This document shows, piece after piece, positions 25,126 to 34,122 of a stretch of 64,000 nucleotides of DNA. The position numbers and the translations under genes are program-made. The notes below the pieces were generated by a model. That model did not search any database. It was not told the origin of the DNA and saw nothing but the letters and a program-made list of their open reading frames with translations. The stretch's first letter is position 1; every line of letters starts with the position of its first letter. Origin of the DNA: Prevotella sp. UBA2742 (GTDB taxonomy: Bacteria > Bacteroidota > Bacteroidia > Bacteroidales > Bacteroidaceae); assembly GCA_002353485.1 (NCBI GenBank), contig DEJS01000006.1:4816-68815 (forward strand), written 5' to 3'.

Positions 25126-26001
25126 ATGTCACAAATACGTAAAATCCGCTACCGCCTATTTGCATGGCGTCATTTCCCAGAACTGAAACCTGCTCAGGAA
25201 CCCATCGACGTCGTGATACCCTTAGTGGCCAAAGACCTGCGTATCTTCCCTTTGTGCCTGGAGGGTATTCGTCATTGTGTTCCACATCCTATCAAGGACA
25301 TCTATATCGTAGCTCCCCCGCAAGAGGAGGTCGTCAAGTTCTGCCAGGACAACGGACTCGTATTCGTAGACGAGTCAACGGTATTCGGCTTTAATCCCAA
25401 GGAGATCAACCTGAAGGTGAACTGGTCGGACGGTACCGTCAAGGACCGCAGCGGATGGTTCTTCCAGCAGTTGCTGAAGCTCAGCGGTAATGTGGGTACC
25501 TGCCGGTATTACCTGTGTATAGATGCCGACCATGTGCTCATCCGTCCGCATGTATTCCTGACAGAAGACAGAAAAACCGTCTTTTACCTGACTTACGAAT
25601 ACCACCAGCCCATCATTGACCATTTGCACAGGTTCCTGCCTGATTTGGAGCTGGACAATCTGTCGTATGTCGACCATAAGATGCTCTTTGACAAGGAGCA
25701 GCTAAAGCAGCTGCATGAGGTCATCACCCGGCAGACGGGCAAGCCCTGGCTGGAAGCTGCTATCGAGAGCTACGACCGTAGTCTGGCAACTCCTTCAGCC
25801 TTCTCGGAGTTTGAGATCTACGGTAATTTCGTGAAGGACAAGGTGCGCCGTCCCTGGCTGCAGAAGAGGTTGCCCTACAAGAAACTGGCCGACTACGAGA
25901 CGCTGCGTCAGAGATGGAGCGGCTCGCGCTGGTCGCTGACCTTCCCTGACTACATGCGACAGAACCAACAGATGCTGAAGGAGGAAGGAAAAAACTTATG
26001 A
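25126..26001 (+). CDS. DUF6492-type putative glycosyltransferase
   Basis: 291 aa, no membrane segments. PIDVVIPLVAKDLRIFPLCL is a GT-A-like first strand and YYLCIDADHVLIRP holds a DxD-like metal motif; DRSGWFFQQLLKL is also typical of DUF6492. It is in the heptose operon directly before a GT11 fucosyltransferase and overlaps it by 4 bases. Linkage unknown. Confidence 0.7.
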   Translation: MSQIRKIRYRLFAWRHFPELKPAQEPIDVVIPLVAKDLRIFPLCLEGIRHCVPHPIKDIYIVAPPQEEVVKFCQDNGLVFVDESTVFGFNPKEINLKVNWSDGTVKDRSGWFFQQLLKLSGNVGTCRYYLCIDADHVLIRPHVFLTEDRKTVFYLTYEYHQPIIDHLHRFLPDLELDNLSYVDHKMLFDKEQLKQLHEVITRQTGKPWLEAAIESYDRSLATPSAFSEFEIYGNFVKDKVRRPWLQKRLPYKKLADYETLRQRWSGSRWSLTFPDYMRQNQQMLKEEGKNL

Positions 26002-26828
26002 TGTTTGCCCGCGACAAGAGCCAGATGTGCAACAATCTGTTGCAGTATGCCCACGTCTATGCTTGGGGCCGTGAGCATGGCCGCAAGGTGATATCAATGC
26101 GCTTCAGCTACAAGTATCAGTACTTCAAGATATGCCACACCTCGCTGACAGGCTTCGGCTGGTATCTGCTGGCCAAATACTTAGCAGCATTACGTCTGCT
26201 GCCTACTGCTAGCTTTAAATACGACGACTGTGACCGTGAAGCCTTGGAACGAAAGATGCTGCGTCATCGGCATATCGTGGTTAGCGGCTGGCACGCCAGA
26301 TGGTATGACCTGTTCCTGAAGTACCGCGACGAAATCACCGACCTTTTCACTCTCGATAGCCAATATACAGATCCCGTGAAGGCTAAGATGCAGGAGGCAG
26401 AACAGGGATCAACGGGAAGTATTGTCCGACTTGGGGTGCATATCCGCAGGGGCGACTACCGTATCTTCCATGATGGCAAGTATCTCTATGACGACGAGGT
26501 GTACCAGCGGCACATCCGTCGCTTTATGATGCTGCATCCAGGAAAGGCGATTCATGTCTATATAGCCACCAACGACCCTGAGGTCAAGGAGTTGTCATAT
26601 CAGGAGCAATGCCCGGGGGCTCATGTCCATTGTCTTGGGGGCAGCTCGCCCGAGGACTTGTTTATGCTCTCCGAGTGCGACTATCTGATAGGTCCGCCCA
26701 GCACCTACTCGCTGGTAGCGGCCATGTACAGGGACATCCCGCTCTATCGTATGGACGAGACGGATGAGGGTATGATGACTTTAGAGTCTTTCAGACGGTT
26801 CGACTATTGGTTCCGCCGTATTATCTAG
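25998..26828 (+). CDS. GT11-type alpha-1,2-fucosyltransferase-like glycosyltransferase
   Basis: 276 aa. N-terminal CNNLLQYAHVYAWG corresponds to the GT11 G-N-Q-L-F-type motif, and LGVHIRRGDYRI is the family's donor-binding HxRRxDY motif. C-terminal VAAMYRDIPLYRM. GT11 enzymes usually add alpha-1,2-fucose to galactose (H-antigen type). Last gene of the heptose operon; its 3' end overlaps by 8 bp with the convergent GT10 gene. Slightly divergent at the N-terminus, so the transferred sugar is a family-based inference. Confidence 0.75.
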   Translation: MMFARDKSQMCNNLLQYAHVYAWGREHGRKVISMRFSYKYQYFKICHTSLTGFGWYLLAKYLAALRLLPTASFKYDDCDREALERKMLRHRHIVVSGWHARWYDLFLKYRDEITDLFTLDSQYTDPVKAKMQEAEQGSTGSIVRLGVHIRRGDYRIFHDGKYLYDDEVYQRHIRRFMMLHPGKAIHVYIATNDPEVKELSYQEQCPGAHVHCLGGSSPEDLFMLSECDYLIGPPSTYSLVAAMYRDIPLYRMDETDEGMMTLESFRRFDYWFRRII

Positions 26829-27876
26829 CTCTTAGCTGATTACCGCTGGCGAGACAGTGCAGTTTGGCCTGCATCTCGTAATAATGTCGCTTGATATTAT
26901 AGTTAAAGAGGTTCTCCAACTCTGCTCCGGTATGACAGGGACGGATGGTGACCTGCTGCTTTGGCGAAGAGGCATCCAGCGTGTCGCACAGGCGGGCTGC
27001 ATACTCGAACATGTTATATTCGTCGAGCACCTTCAGTTTGCATTGTTCCAACAGGTTGATGGACTGCTGGTAGCGATGTGCGGCTATTGCTGTGTCGATG
27101 ATGGAGATGGCCTGCTCGGGCTGCCGGATGTCGATGGGGATGAAGGACTGCTGGGGGAAATAGTCTGCCAGATTGGTGCAACCGTAGTAGAAAGGGAAGG
27201 TCTCTGCCAGATAGCAGTCGGAGATTTTCTCCGTCCAGTAGTAGCGCTGCGAGGAGTTCTCGATGGCGATATGATACTGGTAGGGTCGCAGCACATCCCA
27301 CTTGTCAGCAAAGTCGCGAAAGCCGCGTCCGAAGATGTCTATCTGGTCACCATAGTGCGCCTTCAGCTTCTCTACAAACTTGATGCGGTCCAGATGACCG
27401 CGGGTGAAGGCCTTGTTGCTGGTGATGACGGAAAGGAGCTTCGTCTTTTCTTGTGGGTTGGAGGGGCGGTGCAGCGTGTCATAGTCGAGCGTATAGTCGC
27501 ACGTTCCATCCTCGCGCTCGCTGAACCCCACGAACCAAGGCAGGATGGCCGGTCCGAAATGTAGGTTAGGATGGCGAGTCTGTTCCTGACAGGTACACAC
27601 CATGCCGAACTGACGCAGGTACTTCTGCGGATATACCAGCACCGAACGTGGCTCCGTGGCCAACATGAGCGTGTTCTGAGGTGCTACGCGACAGGTTGTG
27701 GGTTTACGGACACCCTTGCCCTGCACCACCCAGAAGTCGGCCTCGTCGACATCGTCGTCCAACAGGAAGCGGTAGCGACCGTCAAGCGACATGAGGCTCT
27801 TGCCCTTGGTCTGCCGTTCATAAATGGTGCCAAGCTCTTTGCGATAGGGGGTGAACTTGATGGTCTTGATGTTCAT
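26821..27876 (-). CDS. GT10-type alpha-1,3/1,4-fucosyltransferase
   Basis: 351 aa, cytoplasmic. The GT10 signature is clear at about 210-235: YHIAIENSSQRYYWTEKI followed by LAETFPFYYG and SFIPIDI. N-terminal half has FGPAILPWFVGF. GT10 enzymes add fucose alpha-1,3 or alpha-1,4 to GlcNAc (Lewis-type). Overlaps the GT90 gene start by 4 bases and ends in an 8-bp tail overlap with the GT11 gene. Confidence 0.8.
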   Translation of the reverse strand: MNIKTIKFTPYRKELGTIYERQTKGKSLMSLDGRYRFLLDDDVDEADFWVVQGKGVRKPTTCRVAPQNTLMLATEPRSVLVYPQKYLRQFGMVCTCQEQTRHPNLHFGPAILPWFVGFSEREDGTCDYTLDYDTLHRPSNPQEKTKLLSVITSNKAFTRGHLDRIKFVEKLKAHYGDQIDIFGRGFRDFADKWDVLRPYQYHIAIENSSQRYYWTEKISDCYLAETFPFYYGCTNLADYFPQQSFIPIDIRQPEQAISIIDTAIAAHRYQQSINLLEQCKLKVLDEYNMFEYAARLCDTLDASSPKQQVTIRPCHTGAELENLFNYNIKRHYYEMQAKLHCLASGNQLRAR

Positions 27877-28871
27877 AGCGTACTAAGGCGTTGGTGGTTG
27901 GTGATTTCCAAATAACGCTTCAGCACCAGTATCTGGATGAGTTTCTCACGTTCTTCATCACGGAACTGGTCTACATACTCATGGGCATGCTGTATGATGG
28001 CCTCCGCCTCGTCAGGGTGCTCGATATAATAGTTGAGACGTTCCTCCAAGTCGGAGAAGTCGTCCTTCACCGCGATATAATGGTAGTTGGGTTGCAGCGT
28101 ACCCTCCATGAACCACGTCTCCACCGTATGGCGGGGTGTGACGGCAATCGAGTTGCTGGACATCACCCACTTCAGGTTGGAGGCCACATCGTTGCCCTCG
28201 AGCGACATGATGAACTTATAGTCGAAGTGCTCGCTGATGGTGAGCTTGGCTTTCTGCCACTCCGGATGCGACTCTACGAGGTTGGTGGTTCCGGCATCAA
28301 TCATGGGATGGCCGAACCAGCGGTTCATGAACACCTCGCGGTTGGGCTTGCGATAACCTATATCGCCCAGGAATACCGCCTTGTTGTTCTTCTGGCGCCA
28401 GGGCTTGGGGTCGTCGACAAACAGGAAGTGGCGCACCTTCTCCAGCTTCAGGATGGTGCTGTTGGCCACATCCACGCCCAGCGGGCGGCTCTTCACCACC
28501 ACAGGCACGTCGGGTACATGCGTGATATCGCCCTTGAGCAGTATCCACCGCAGACGGTCTGGAAAGTAGCGGGCTATCTCCTTGGCATCGAAATAATACA
28601 CCTTCTTAGGTGCCACCTGCTGATGGCGCAGCTCTACTGACTCCTCTATCCACTTGCTGTGGTCGTAGGCTGTCTCTGGTGTCAGCCGGCAGTAGTAGTC
28701 CACTCGCTTCAGGATGTAGGCCTTGTCGGGGCGTTGCTCTAGCTTGTCGAGCCAACGCTTGAGCTGCATGCGATAGAGGCAGTTGGGTGTCATCTCGCGC
28801 AGGTAGTTGCGGGCAAAATAGGTCAGGTTGTTGTTCTTGCCGTTGTGCAGGAGGTAATAAAGCTGTCTCAT
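27873..28871 (-). CDS. GT90-family glycosyltransferase (LpsA/CAP10-like)
   Basis: 332 aa. Diagnostic stretches are KNNKAVFLGDIGYRKPNREV, KFIMSLEGNDVASNLKWVM and DDFSDLEERLNYYIEHPDEA, as in bacterial GT90 (LpsA-type) proteins. Bacterial members act on LPS oligosaccharide; the sugar varies. It begins 5 bp after the CDP-glycerol phosphotransferase-like gene on the same strand. Confidence 0.8.
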   Translation of the reverse strand: MRQLYYLLHNGKNNNLTYFARNYLREMTPNCLYRMQLKRWLDKLEQRPDKAYILKRVDYYCRLTPETAYDHSKWIEESVELRHQQVAPKKVYYFDAKEIARYFPDRLRWILLKGDITHVPDVPVVVKSRPLGVDVANSTILKLEKVRHFLFVDDPKPWRQKNNKAVFLGDIGYRKPNREVFMNRWFGHPMIDAGTTNLVESHPEWQKAKLTISEHFDYKFIMSLEGNDVASNLKWVMSSNSIAVTPRHTVETWFMEGTLQPNYHYIAVKDDFSDLEERLNYYIEHPDEAEAIIQHAHEYVDQFRDEEREKLIQILVLKRYLEITNHQRLSTL

Positions 28872-28876
28872 CGTCG

Positions 28877-29929
28877 TTATCTTTTATGTATGAAGCCAAA
28901 GGTCTTGATGCTGGTGTACTTACGCCAGATGTTCAGCCGTCGGTGGGTAGGCACACCGTGACGGCGGATGTAGTCGCGGGCTCCCTCCAGCATGCGGTGG
29001 GCCACCTGGCCGTCCAGATAGGGGTCGTAGTTCTGTATCACCCACTGGCGTTTTTCGCGCCACAGGTCGTCGGTCATCACCTCGTCGTATGCCGTACACA
29101 GCTCGCCAGGCTCCTGCATATCGCGCCAGTAGAGGTCCTTGGCGGCTGCCCGCAGGGTGATGACGGGCTTGTCCAGCAGTAAGAACTCATAGATGGTCGA
29201 CGAGGTGTCGCTAATCATCGCATCGGCCATGAGCATGTATTTGGTGACGGTATAGTCGTCTATCCACAGCATACCCTCGGTCTTGCGGGCTAGCTCGCGG
29301 TATTCGTCCATAATCTCCGGCTTGGTCAGCGGATGGAACTTGAGCAGCAGCAGCACATCGCGCTCGCGGACCAGCTGCTGCAGGGCTTCCTGCATATAGG
29401 GCAGCGAGGTCAGGCTGGGCGAGAACGTAGGTGCATAGAGCACCAGCTTGCTGCGGCCGTTCTCATCGAGCAGCTGGCGGCGCTTGTCGTCGTAGGCATG
29501 CAGGTGGTGGAAGATCCAGTCCTGGCGTGGCCAACCTGTCTCCAACACCTCGAAGTCCTTGTATTGCTCAGCCAGTCGCTGGAAGCCACGGGTAAAGAAG
29601 GGACCTTGCGTGAAATAGGTGTCGAAGTAGCGGCGAATTACCCAGTGGTCTTTCTTCTCGGCGGCATAGCCGTGGAACACCTGGATCTTGACCCCCGAGA
29701 GATAGTAAGGCACAATGTTGCCTGGCACGAAGACTGCCTCGGGCTGGAAGTCGTAGGTCTCCTGTATGGAGTGAGTCCAGCGCACCTCATCTTTCAGGGG
29801 GAAGTCCTGTATTTTCTTCTGGTGGACATACCACAGCACCTCGTTGCCTCCCTCACGGTCGGCTTCCACCTGAAGCGGACGGAGGATGTCGATGGCATAT
29901 TTATTCTCGCAGAACAGTACTATCTTCAT
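28877..29929 (-). CDS. CDP-glycerol glycerophosphotransferase-family protein (TagF/TagB-like)
   Basis: 350 aa. The C-terminal GT-B-like half carries YAPTFSPS, LLKFHPLTKPE and MISDTSSTIYEFLLLDKPVI, the conserved motifs of the Glyphos_transf family; the N-terminal half has QVFHGYAAEKKDHW. In Gram-positives these build teichoic acid; in Bacteroidetes they are found in surface-glycan loci. No gene for CDP-glycerol synthesis (tagD-type) is in the window. A related phospho-polyol donor is equally possible. Confidence 0.8.
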   Translation of the reverse strand: MKIVLFCENKYAIDILRPLQVEADREGGNEVLWYVHQKKIQDFPLKDEVRWTHSIQETYDFQPEAVFVPGNIVPYYLSGVKIQVFHGYAAEKKDHWVIRRYFDTYFTQGPFFTRGFQRLAEQYKDFEVLETGWPRQDWIFHHLHAYDDKRRQLLDENGRSKLVLYAPTFSPSLTSLPYMQEALQQLVRERDVLLLLKFHPLTKPEIMDEYRELARKTEGMLWIDDYTVTKYMLMADAMISDTSSTIYEFLLLDKPVITLRAAAKDLYWRDMQEPGELCTAYDEVMTDDLWREKRQWVIQNYDPYLDGQVAHRMLEGARDYIRRHGVPTHRRLNIWRKYTSIKTFGFIHKR

Positions 29930-29952
29930 AGCTATACTTTGTTATATACAGA

Positions 29953-31896
29953 TTACATTGCCAACCGCAGCCCCACGGTAGGTTTGCGGCGCGTGGTGAC
30001 GTACATAAAGCGATTGGTCACACGGGCATCGCGCGGCTTGTTGTTGAACGAGCCGCCTCTGATGACCTTGAAGTTGCGGCGGAACAGGCGAGCCAGCGCT
30101 CCAGTGTGGTCTGTGACATAATACTGATAGTCGTTGCTACACCATTCCCACACGCCACCGCTCATATCATAGATCCCCAGTTCGTTGGGCTGCAGGGTCC
30201 TGACGGGCTGATGCGAATAGCCTCGCTTATAGATGGTGTCGTACATGCACCAAGCCACCTGCTGCGGATTGTTGCTGCCGGCAAACAGATAGCCCTTCGA
30301 CAGTCGGCCGCCACGCGCTGCATACTCCCACTCCTCCTCCGAGGGCAAGCGGAAATGTTGTCCAGTAAGCTGGTTAAGTTTTTTGATGAAGATGAGGCAG
30401 TCGCCATACGATACGCGCTCAACTGGATATTGTTCGCCTCTGACCTTCGAAGGGTTCTTACCCATCACAGCCTGCCAGAGTTCCTGCGTCACCTCGGTCT
30501 GACCCAGGTAGAAGTCTTTCACCATCACCTGATGAACAGGAAACTCGTCGCTGTCTGCCCCTTGCTTGTGGAAAGCCCCCATCTGATAGGTACCACCCTT
30601 GACAGGTTTCATCACGAAGGATATACCCTTCACATTGAAGGTCTTGTCCTGCGCCATCATGCCTGTGGGAACAGCCAGCAGCAGCAACAGAAGGAGCACC
30701 TTGCCTCTTACCTCTTCCTTCTTACCTTTCACCTCTTCCATCTTGCCTCTTCCATCTTCCGGTCCCACGGCACGCCAGATAATTTGCAACCACGCGATAG
30801 TCATACAATAGATGTCTAGCCAGAATGTCTCGTGGACAAAATGGTGCAGCCAGACTGGGCACAGCACATCGGTGGGGAGTATACAGAAGTTGACAAAGAG
30901 CAACCAGTAGAGCGTCCAGTCGAACCAGTTGCGCTGCGGTTGTAGCCAGAATGCCAGCTGATAGCCTGCCAAGGCAATGACATAAGTATGGGTCTCAGGA
31001 CTGTCGCTGAGCAGGATGACATAGCCCATAATGATGGCCAGTGCCTGCACCCGGAAACGGAAGTCGCTCCACCGCTTGTAGCGCCAGAAGAACAGCACTC
31101 CCAGGACGGCCAGCACCCCTAACTGCACCACGCGATAGTTGGGCAGTAGGAAAGGCTTCAGTCCACGGGCAAAGAGCAGACCGGGGAAGTCAACCTGGTT
31201 GTGGTGCGAGGTCAGGATGTCTGCCAGTTCCTGATAAAGCGTCGTAATGTCTGCTGCCGGGTTGACGGCAGGCAACAGAAGCAGCAGAATGCCGCACAGC
31301 AGGGCAAACCCCATGTTGCGCCATACCTTGGGATAACAGAACAGCAGTGCCAGTTCGGCAATACCATAGATCTTGGTAGTGGCAGAGATCATGATCAAGA
31401 GCACCGCCCACAGCGGTTTGCCACGCTCTAACAGGCTGAAGGCAAACAGGAAGATGTAGCCCACCACCACATTGTATTGGAAGCAGAACAAGCTCTGCAG
31501 CAAGATGGAAAGCAGAAAGAGAAATATTTTTGTACGATGGTTGGCCAATGGCTTAGGCAATGTCCAAATGGCCAAAGCAAACATGCAGTAGTTGAAAACA
31601 TTCCATGCAAAAGGCCCCAACCAGTCGGGCAACAGCGCAAAGGGCAGGAAAAGGGTAGTAAAGACAGGGGTGTAAAGGAAAAAGAGCGTATATGAGTCAA
31701 CAAACTCCATGTTATAAGGACTCAGTCCGCTCCAGAACATCAGTGTGGCATCGTGGAAGACATAGAAGTTCCTGGCTCGGAAGCGTGTCACCTCTAAGGT
31801 GGTTGCCACCAGTGTGATGACGAGACCCAGATAGAACATGCACTTAGGGTTGGTGAAGAACCACCGGACTCCGTTGATGATTTTCTGTCTGCTCAT
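29953..31896 (-). CDS. GT87-type membrane mannosyltransferase fused to an FGE-sulfatase (SUMF1) domain
   Basis: 647 aa. Residues 1-370 have about ten hydrophobic helices and fit GT87/DUF2029 polyprenol-dependent glycosyltransferases. Residues about 378-390 are a charged Lys/Glu/Arg repeat, then a signal-peptide-like segment ending MMAQD (about 393-411), then an FGE/SUMF1 domain (MKPVKGGTYQMGAF, TEVTQELWQAVMGKNPS, FRLPSEEEWEYAARGG, GGVWEWCSND, IRGGSFNNKPRDAR). The cysteine pair expected near the last motif of true formylglycine-generating enzymes is absent, so the domain is probably binding or structural. The signal peptide in mid-protein suggests two genes joined by loss of a stop. The 3' end is 23 bp from the next gene. 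Confidence 0.8.
   Translation of the reverse strand: MSRQKIINGVRWFFTNPKCMFYLGLVITLVATTLEVTRFRARNFYVFHDATLMFWSGLSPYNMEFVDSYTLFFLYTPVFTTLFLPFALLPDWLGPFAWNVFNYCMFALAIWTLPKPLANHRTKIFLFLLSILLQSLFCFQYNVVVGYIFLFAFSLLERGKPLWAVLLIMISATTKIYGIAELALLFCYPKVWRNMGFALLCGILLLLLPAVNPAADITTLYQELADILTSHHNQVDFPGLLFARGLKPFLLPNYRVVQLGVLAVLGVLFFWRYKRWSDFRFRVQALAIIMGYVILLSDSPETHTYVIALAGYQLAFWLQPQRNWFDWTLYWLLFVNFCILPTDVLCPVWLHHFVHETFWLDIYCMTIAWLQIIWRAVGPEDGRGKMEEVKGKKEEVRGKVLLLLLLLAVPTGMMAQDKTFNVKGISFVMKPVKGGTYQMGAFHKQGADSDEFPVHQVMVKDFYLGQTEVTQELWQAVMGKNPSKVRGEQYPVERVSYGDCLIFIKKLNQLTGQHFRLPSEEEWEYAARGGRLSKGYLFAGSNNPQQVAWCMYDTIYKRGYSHQPVRTLQPNELGIYDMSGGVWEWCSNDYQYYVTDHTGALARLFRRNFKVIRGGSFNNKPRDARVTNRFMYVTTRRKPTVGLRLAM
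30709..30765. repeat. Degenerate GGAAGAGGTAAGA-type tandem repeat at the GT87/FGE junction
   Basis: On the minus strand, units of the form GGAAGAGG(T/C)AAGA repeat four to five times with small variations. The tract looks like intergenic repeat DNA of this genome type that has become coding (Lys-Glu-Glu-Val-Arg-Gly). Slippage here would separate or join the two domains. Confidence 0.7.
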
Positions 31897-32822
31897 CGCT
31901 TGCCGTTATAAGAGTTGATAAAATAGCCCGGACGTCCCTTAACCTCGTTGAACACACGGGCCAGGTATTCGCCGATGATGCCCAGGCTCAGCAGCTGCAC
32001 ACCGCCTAGGAACAGCATGGTCACCATGATGGTGGGATAGCCCTGGACTGGTTCGCCGTAGAGATTGGTGACAATGATGATGTAGATGAGGTAGATGAAA
32101 GCTACCATTGAGACTAACAGCCCCAGTATCGAGGCCATGCGCAGCGGTGCTGTGGTGTACGACATGATACCTGTCAGTGCTAGGTTGAGCAGTGACATCA
32201 TGCTCCACTTGCTCTTGCCTTCCTGGCGTTGCTGCTGCTGGTAGTAGATGCCTTTCTTGTGGAAACCTATCCATGAGTACATGCCCTTCGTGTTGCGCTC
32301 CGTCTCGCGCATCTGTTTCAGTGCTTCGATGCACGAGCGGTCCAGCAGGCGGAAGTCGCCCGTGTCCTTCTGGATGGGGATGCGCGTCAGTGACTGCAGT
32401 ACCTTGTAGTACCAGTGTGAGGTCTTACGCCTCAGCCACGACTCCTGACTGCCCTGGCGCTGGGCGTAGACGTCGTCGTAGCCTTCCTCCCAGTAGCGTA
32501 GCATCTCAGGAATGACGTTGATGGGGTGCTGCATGTCGGCATCCATGATGATAAGTGCGTCGCCCGTGGCATAGTCGAACCCGGCCATCATGGCCACTTC
32601 CTTGCCATAGTTGCGCGATAGGTCGACGTAGCTGTAGTGGGCGTCGGCCTGACGAAGTCGGATCATCTGCTGGAGTGTGTTGTCGGTGCTGCCGTCGTTG
32701 ACCAGCAGAAATTCCCACTCGTAGGAAGGGTTCTCGGTCATCACCTGACGCATGTTCTGGGCGATGAGCGGGAACGAGGCCTCCTCATTATACGCGGGAA
32801 GCAGGATTGTGACTTTCTTCAT
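31893..32822 (-). CDS. GT2 polyprenyl-phosphate glycosyltransferase (ArnC/DPM1-like)
   Basis: 309 aa. GT-A domain at 1-220 (ILLPAYNEEASF, LVNDGSTDNT, IIMDADMQHP) and two C-terminal membrane helices (about 228-295) with FLGGVQLLSLGIIGEYLARV. Such enzymes charge undecaprenyl phosphate with a sugar, which fits a GT87 enzyme that uses a polyprenyl-linked donor in the next gene (4-base overlap). The start codon lies 35 bp inside the deacetylase gene. Confidence 0.88.
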   Translation of the reverse strand: MKKVTILLPAYNEEASFPLIAQNMRQVMTENPSYEWEFLLVNDGSTDNTLQQMIRLRQADAHYSYVDLSRNYGKEVAMMAGFDYATGDALIIMDADMQHPINVIPEMLRYWEEGYDDVYAQRQGSQESWLRRKTSHWYYKVLQSLTRIPIQKDTGDFRLLDRSCIEALKQMRETERNTKGMYSWIGFHKKGIYYQQQQRQEGKSKWSMMSLLNLALTGIMSYTTAPLRMASILGLLVSMVAFIYLIYIIIVTNLYGEPVQGYPTIMVTMLFLGGVQLLSLGIIGEYLARVFNEVKGRPGYFINSYNGKR

Positions 32823-33591
32823 AAGCGGTGGTAAATTCGTTGTAGGTGCCGAAGGGGGCTCGCGCCTTTTTGAAGGTCTGTATCAAGGCATCCAGCCGGC
32901 GAACCATTTCCTGGCCTGTATGACGGCGGATGACGTAGGGAATGTTCCACTCCGGGTGTGCACAGAGGTCTACAAACTCCCACGGATGGAAGTAGATGAC
33001 AAACTGTCCGTCGTGGCGTAGGGTCCATAGGCATAGCTTGTGGTAGAGCCATTGCGGATAGTGGTGGCAGGCTAACCAGAAGACGGGCAGCCGCAGCCAG
33101 GGTGTGACGGAGGCCGGAATCTCAAGCACCCGGCCTTTGTAGAATGGCGTCCGTGGCTCCCCCAGGTGCATGTAGCGTCCGGGAATGAAAGCGGGGTGTA
33201 GCGACGAGTTGTAGCGATAGCCTGCCTGCTCGATGTCGTCGTCGCTCACGGGGAACATTCTGGGTTGACGGTAGCCGTAGGCCGGCTTTGACGTGACAGC
33301 CTCTACTATCTGCTTTGAGCGTATGACATCGCTCTGCTGGGGGTGGAAGTGGTCCACTCCATGGCAGGCCACCTCGTGCCCTTCGTCCAGGATGCGTAGC
33401 ATGGTCTGAGGGGCGTTTTCAGCAAAGGTGCCAGTGCAAAAGAAGGTGGCGTGTACTCCATTCTGCCGGAGCACATCCAGGATGCGTTCGGTACCTTCTG
33501 TGGAGACCTTCATGCTCGTTTCTAACGAGATGTCGACTCCATTCTCACGAGGTACGTCAAACTCTTCTGTGTCAAAGCTTAGTAGTACCAT
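32788..33591 (-). CDS. Polysaccharide deacetylase (NodB-fold)
   Basis: 267 aa. MVLLSFDTEEFD supplies the catalytic base and metal Asp, CHGVDHFHPQ the metal histidines, YGYRQPRMF the substrate-binding Arg, and FYFHPWEF-like IYFHPWEFVD the C-terminal His. No signal peptide, so it probably acts in the cytoplasm on a lipid- or nucleotide-linked sugar. The 35-bp overlap with the GT2 gene indicates coupled translation. Confidence 0.85.
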   Translation of the reverse strand: MVLLSFDTEEFDVPRENGVDISLETSMKVSTEGTERILDVLRQNGVHATFFCTGTFAENAPQTMLRILDEGHEVACHGVDHFHPQQSDVIRSKQIVEAVTSKPAYGYRQPRMFPVSDDDIEQAGYRYNSSLHPAFIPGRYMHLGEPRTPFYKGRVLEIPASVTPWLRLPVFWLACHHYPQWLYHKLCLWTLRHDGQFVIYFHPWEFVDLCAHPEWNIPYVIRRHTGQEMVRRLDALIQTFKKARAPFGTYNEFTTAYEESHNPASRV

Positions 33592-33609
33592 CCCCTATAG
33601 ATGATTGCT

Positions 33610-33999
33610 TTAGAATGCGGCCTGTATCTTCTGGGCTATCTCCTTGAACTCCTCTTCGGTGAGCTTGAGCTTTTCGCGGCGGAAGTCGGCGTCGGCCTCG
33701 CTTTGCATGGGAATGAGGTGGATGTGGGCGTGCGCCACCTCCAGTCCGAGTACCACCTGGGCCACCTTGCGGCAGGGAAAGGCCTGCTTGATGGCCTTGG
33801 CCACGCGCTTGGCAAACTGCTGGTAACGTGCCAGCTCGTCGTCGTCCATGTCGAAGAAGTAGTCCACCTCACGGCGAGGAATGACGAGGGTGTGGCCCTT
33901 CACCAGGGGATTGATGTCGAGGAAGGCATAGAACTCGTCGTTCTCTGCACACTTGTAGCTGGGAATTTCGCCAGCGGCAATCTTGCTGAAAATGTCCAT
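33610..33999 (-). CDS. HIT-family nucleotide-binding hydrolase
   Basis: 129 aa. N-terminal DIFSKIAAGEIPSYK and the histidine triad AHAHIHLIPM at about 90-99. HIT proteins hydrolyse AMP-linked small molecules. It sits between greA and the polysaccharide deacetylase gene (18 bp away), so read-through from the greA promoter into the glycan operon is plausible. Confidence 0.9.
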   Translation of the reverse strand: MDIFSKIAAGEIPSYKCAENDEFYAFLDINPLVKGHTLVIPRREVDYFFDMDDDELARYQQFAKRVAKAIKQAFPCRKVAQVVLGLEVAHAHIHLIPMQSEADADFRREKLKLTEEEFKEIAQKIQAAF

Positions 34000-34018
34000 T
34001 GTCTCTTTCTTTAGTAAT

Positions 34019-34110
34019 TCGATGTTTCGATGCTGCGAAGTTTCAAAGAGTCGATGTTTCGATATTTCGATGCTTCGAGGTTTCGATGCTTTGAAGTTTC
34101 GATGTCTTGA
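34019..34110. repeat. TCGATGTTTCGATATT-type repeat tract between greA and the HIT gene
   Basis: About six degenerate units built from TTTCGATG, TTTCGATA and TTCGAAG. The same motif occurs, inverted, at 57259-57311 beside sufB, so this is a dispersed family in the genome. Confidence 0.75.
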
Positions 34111-34122
34111 TAACCCCGCAAT

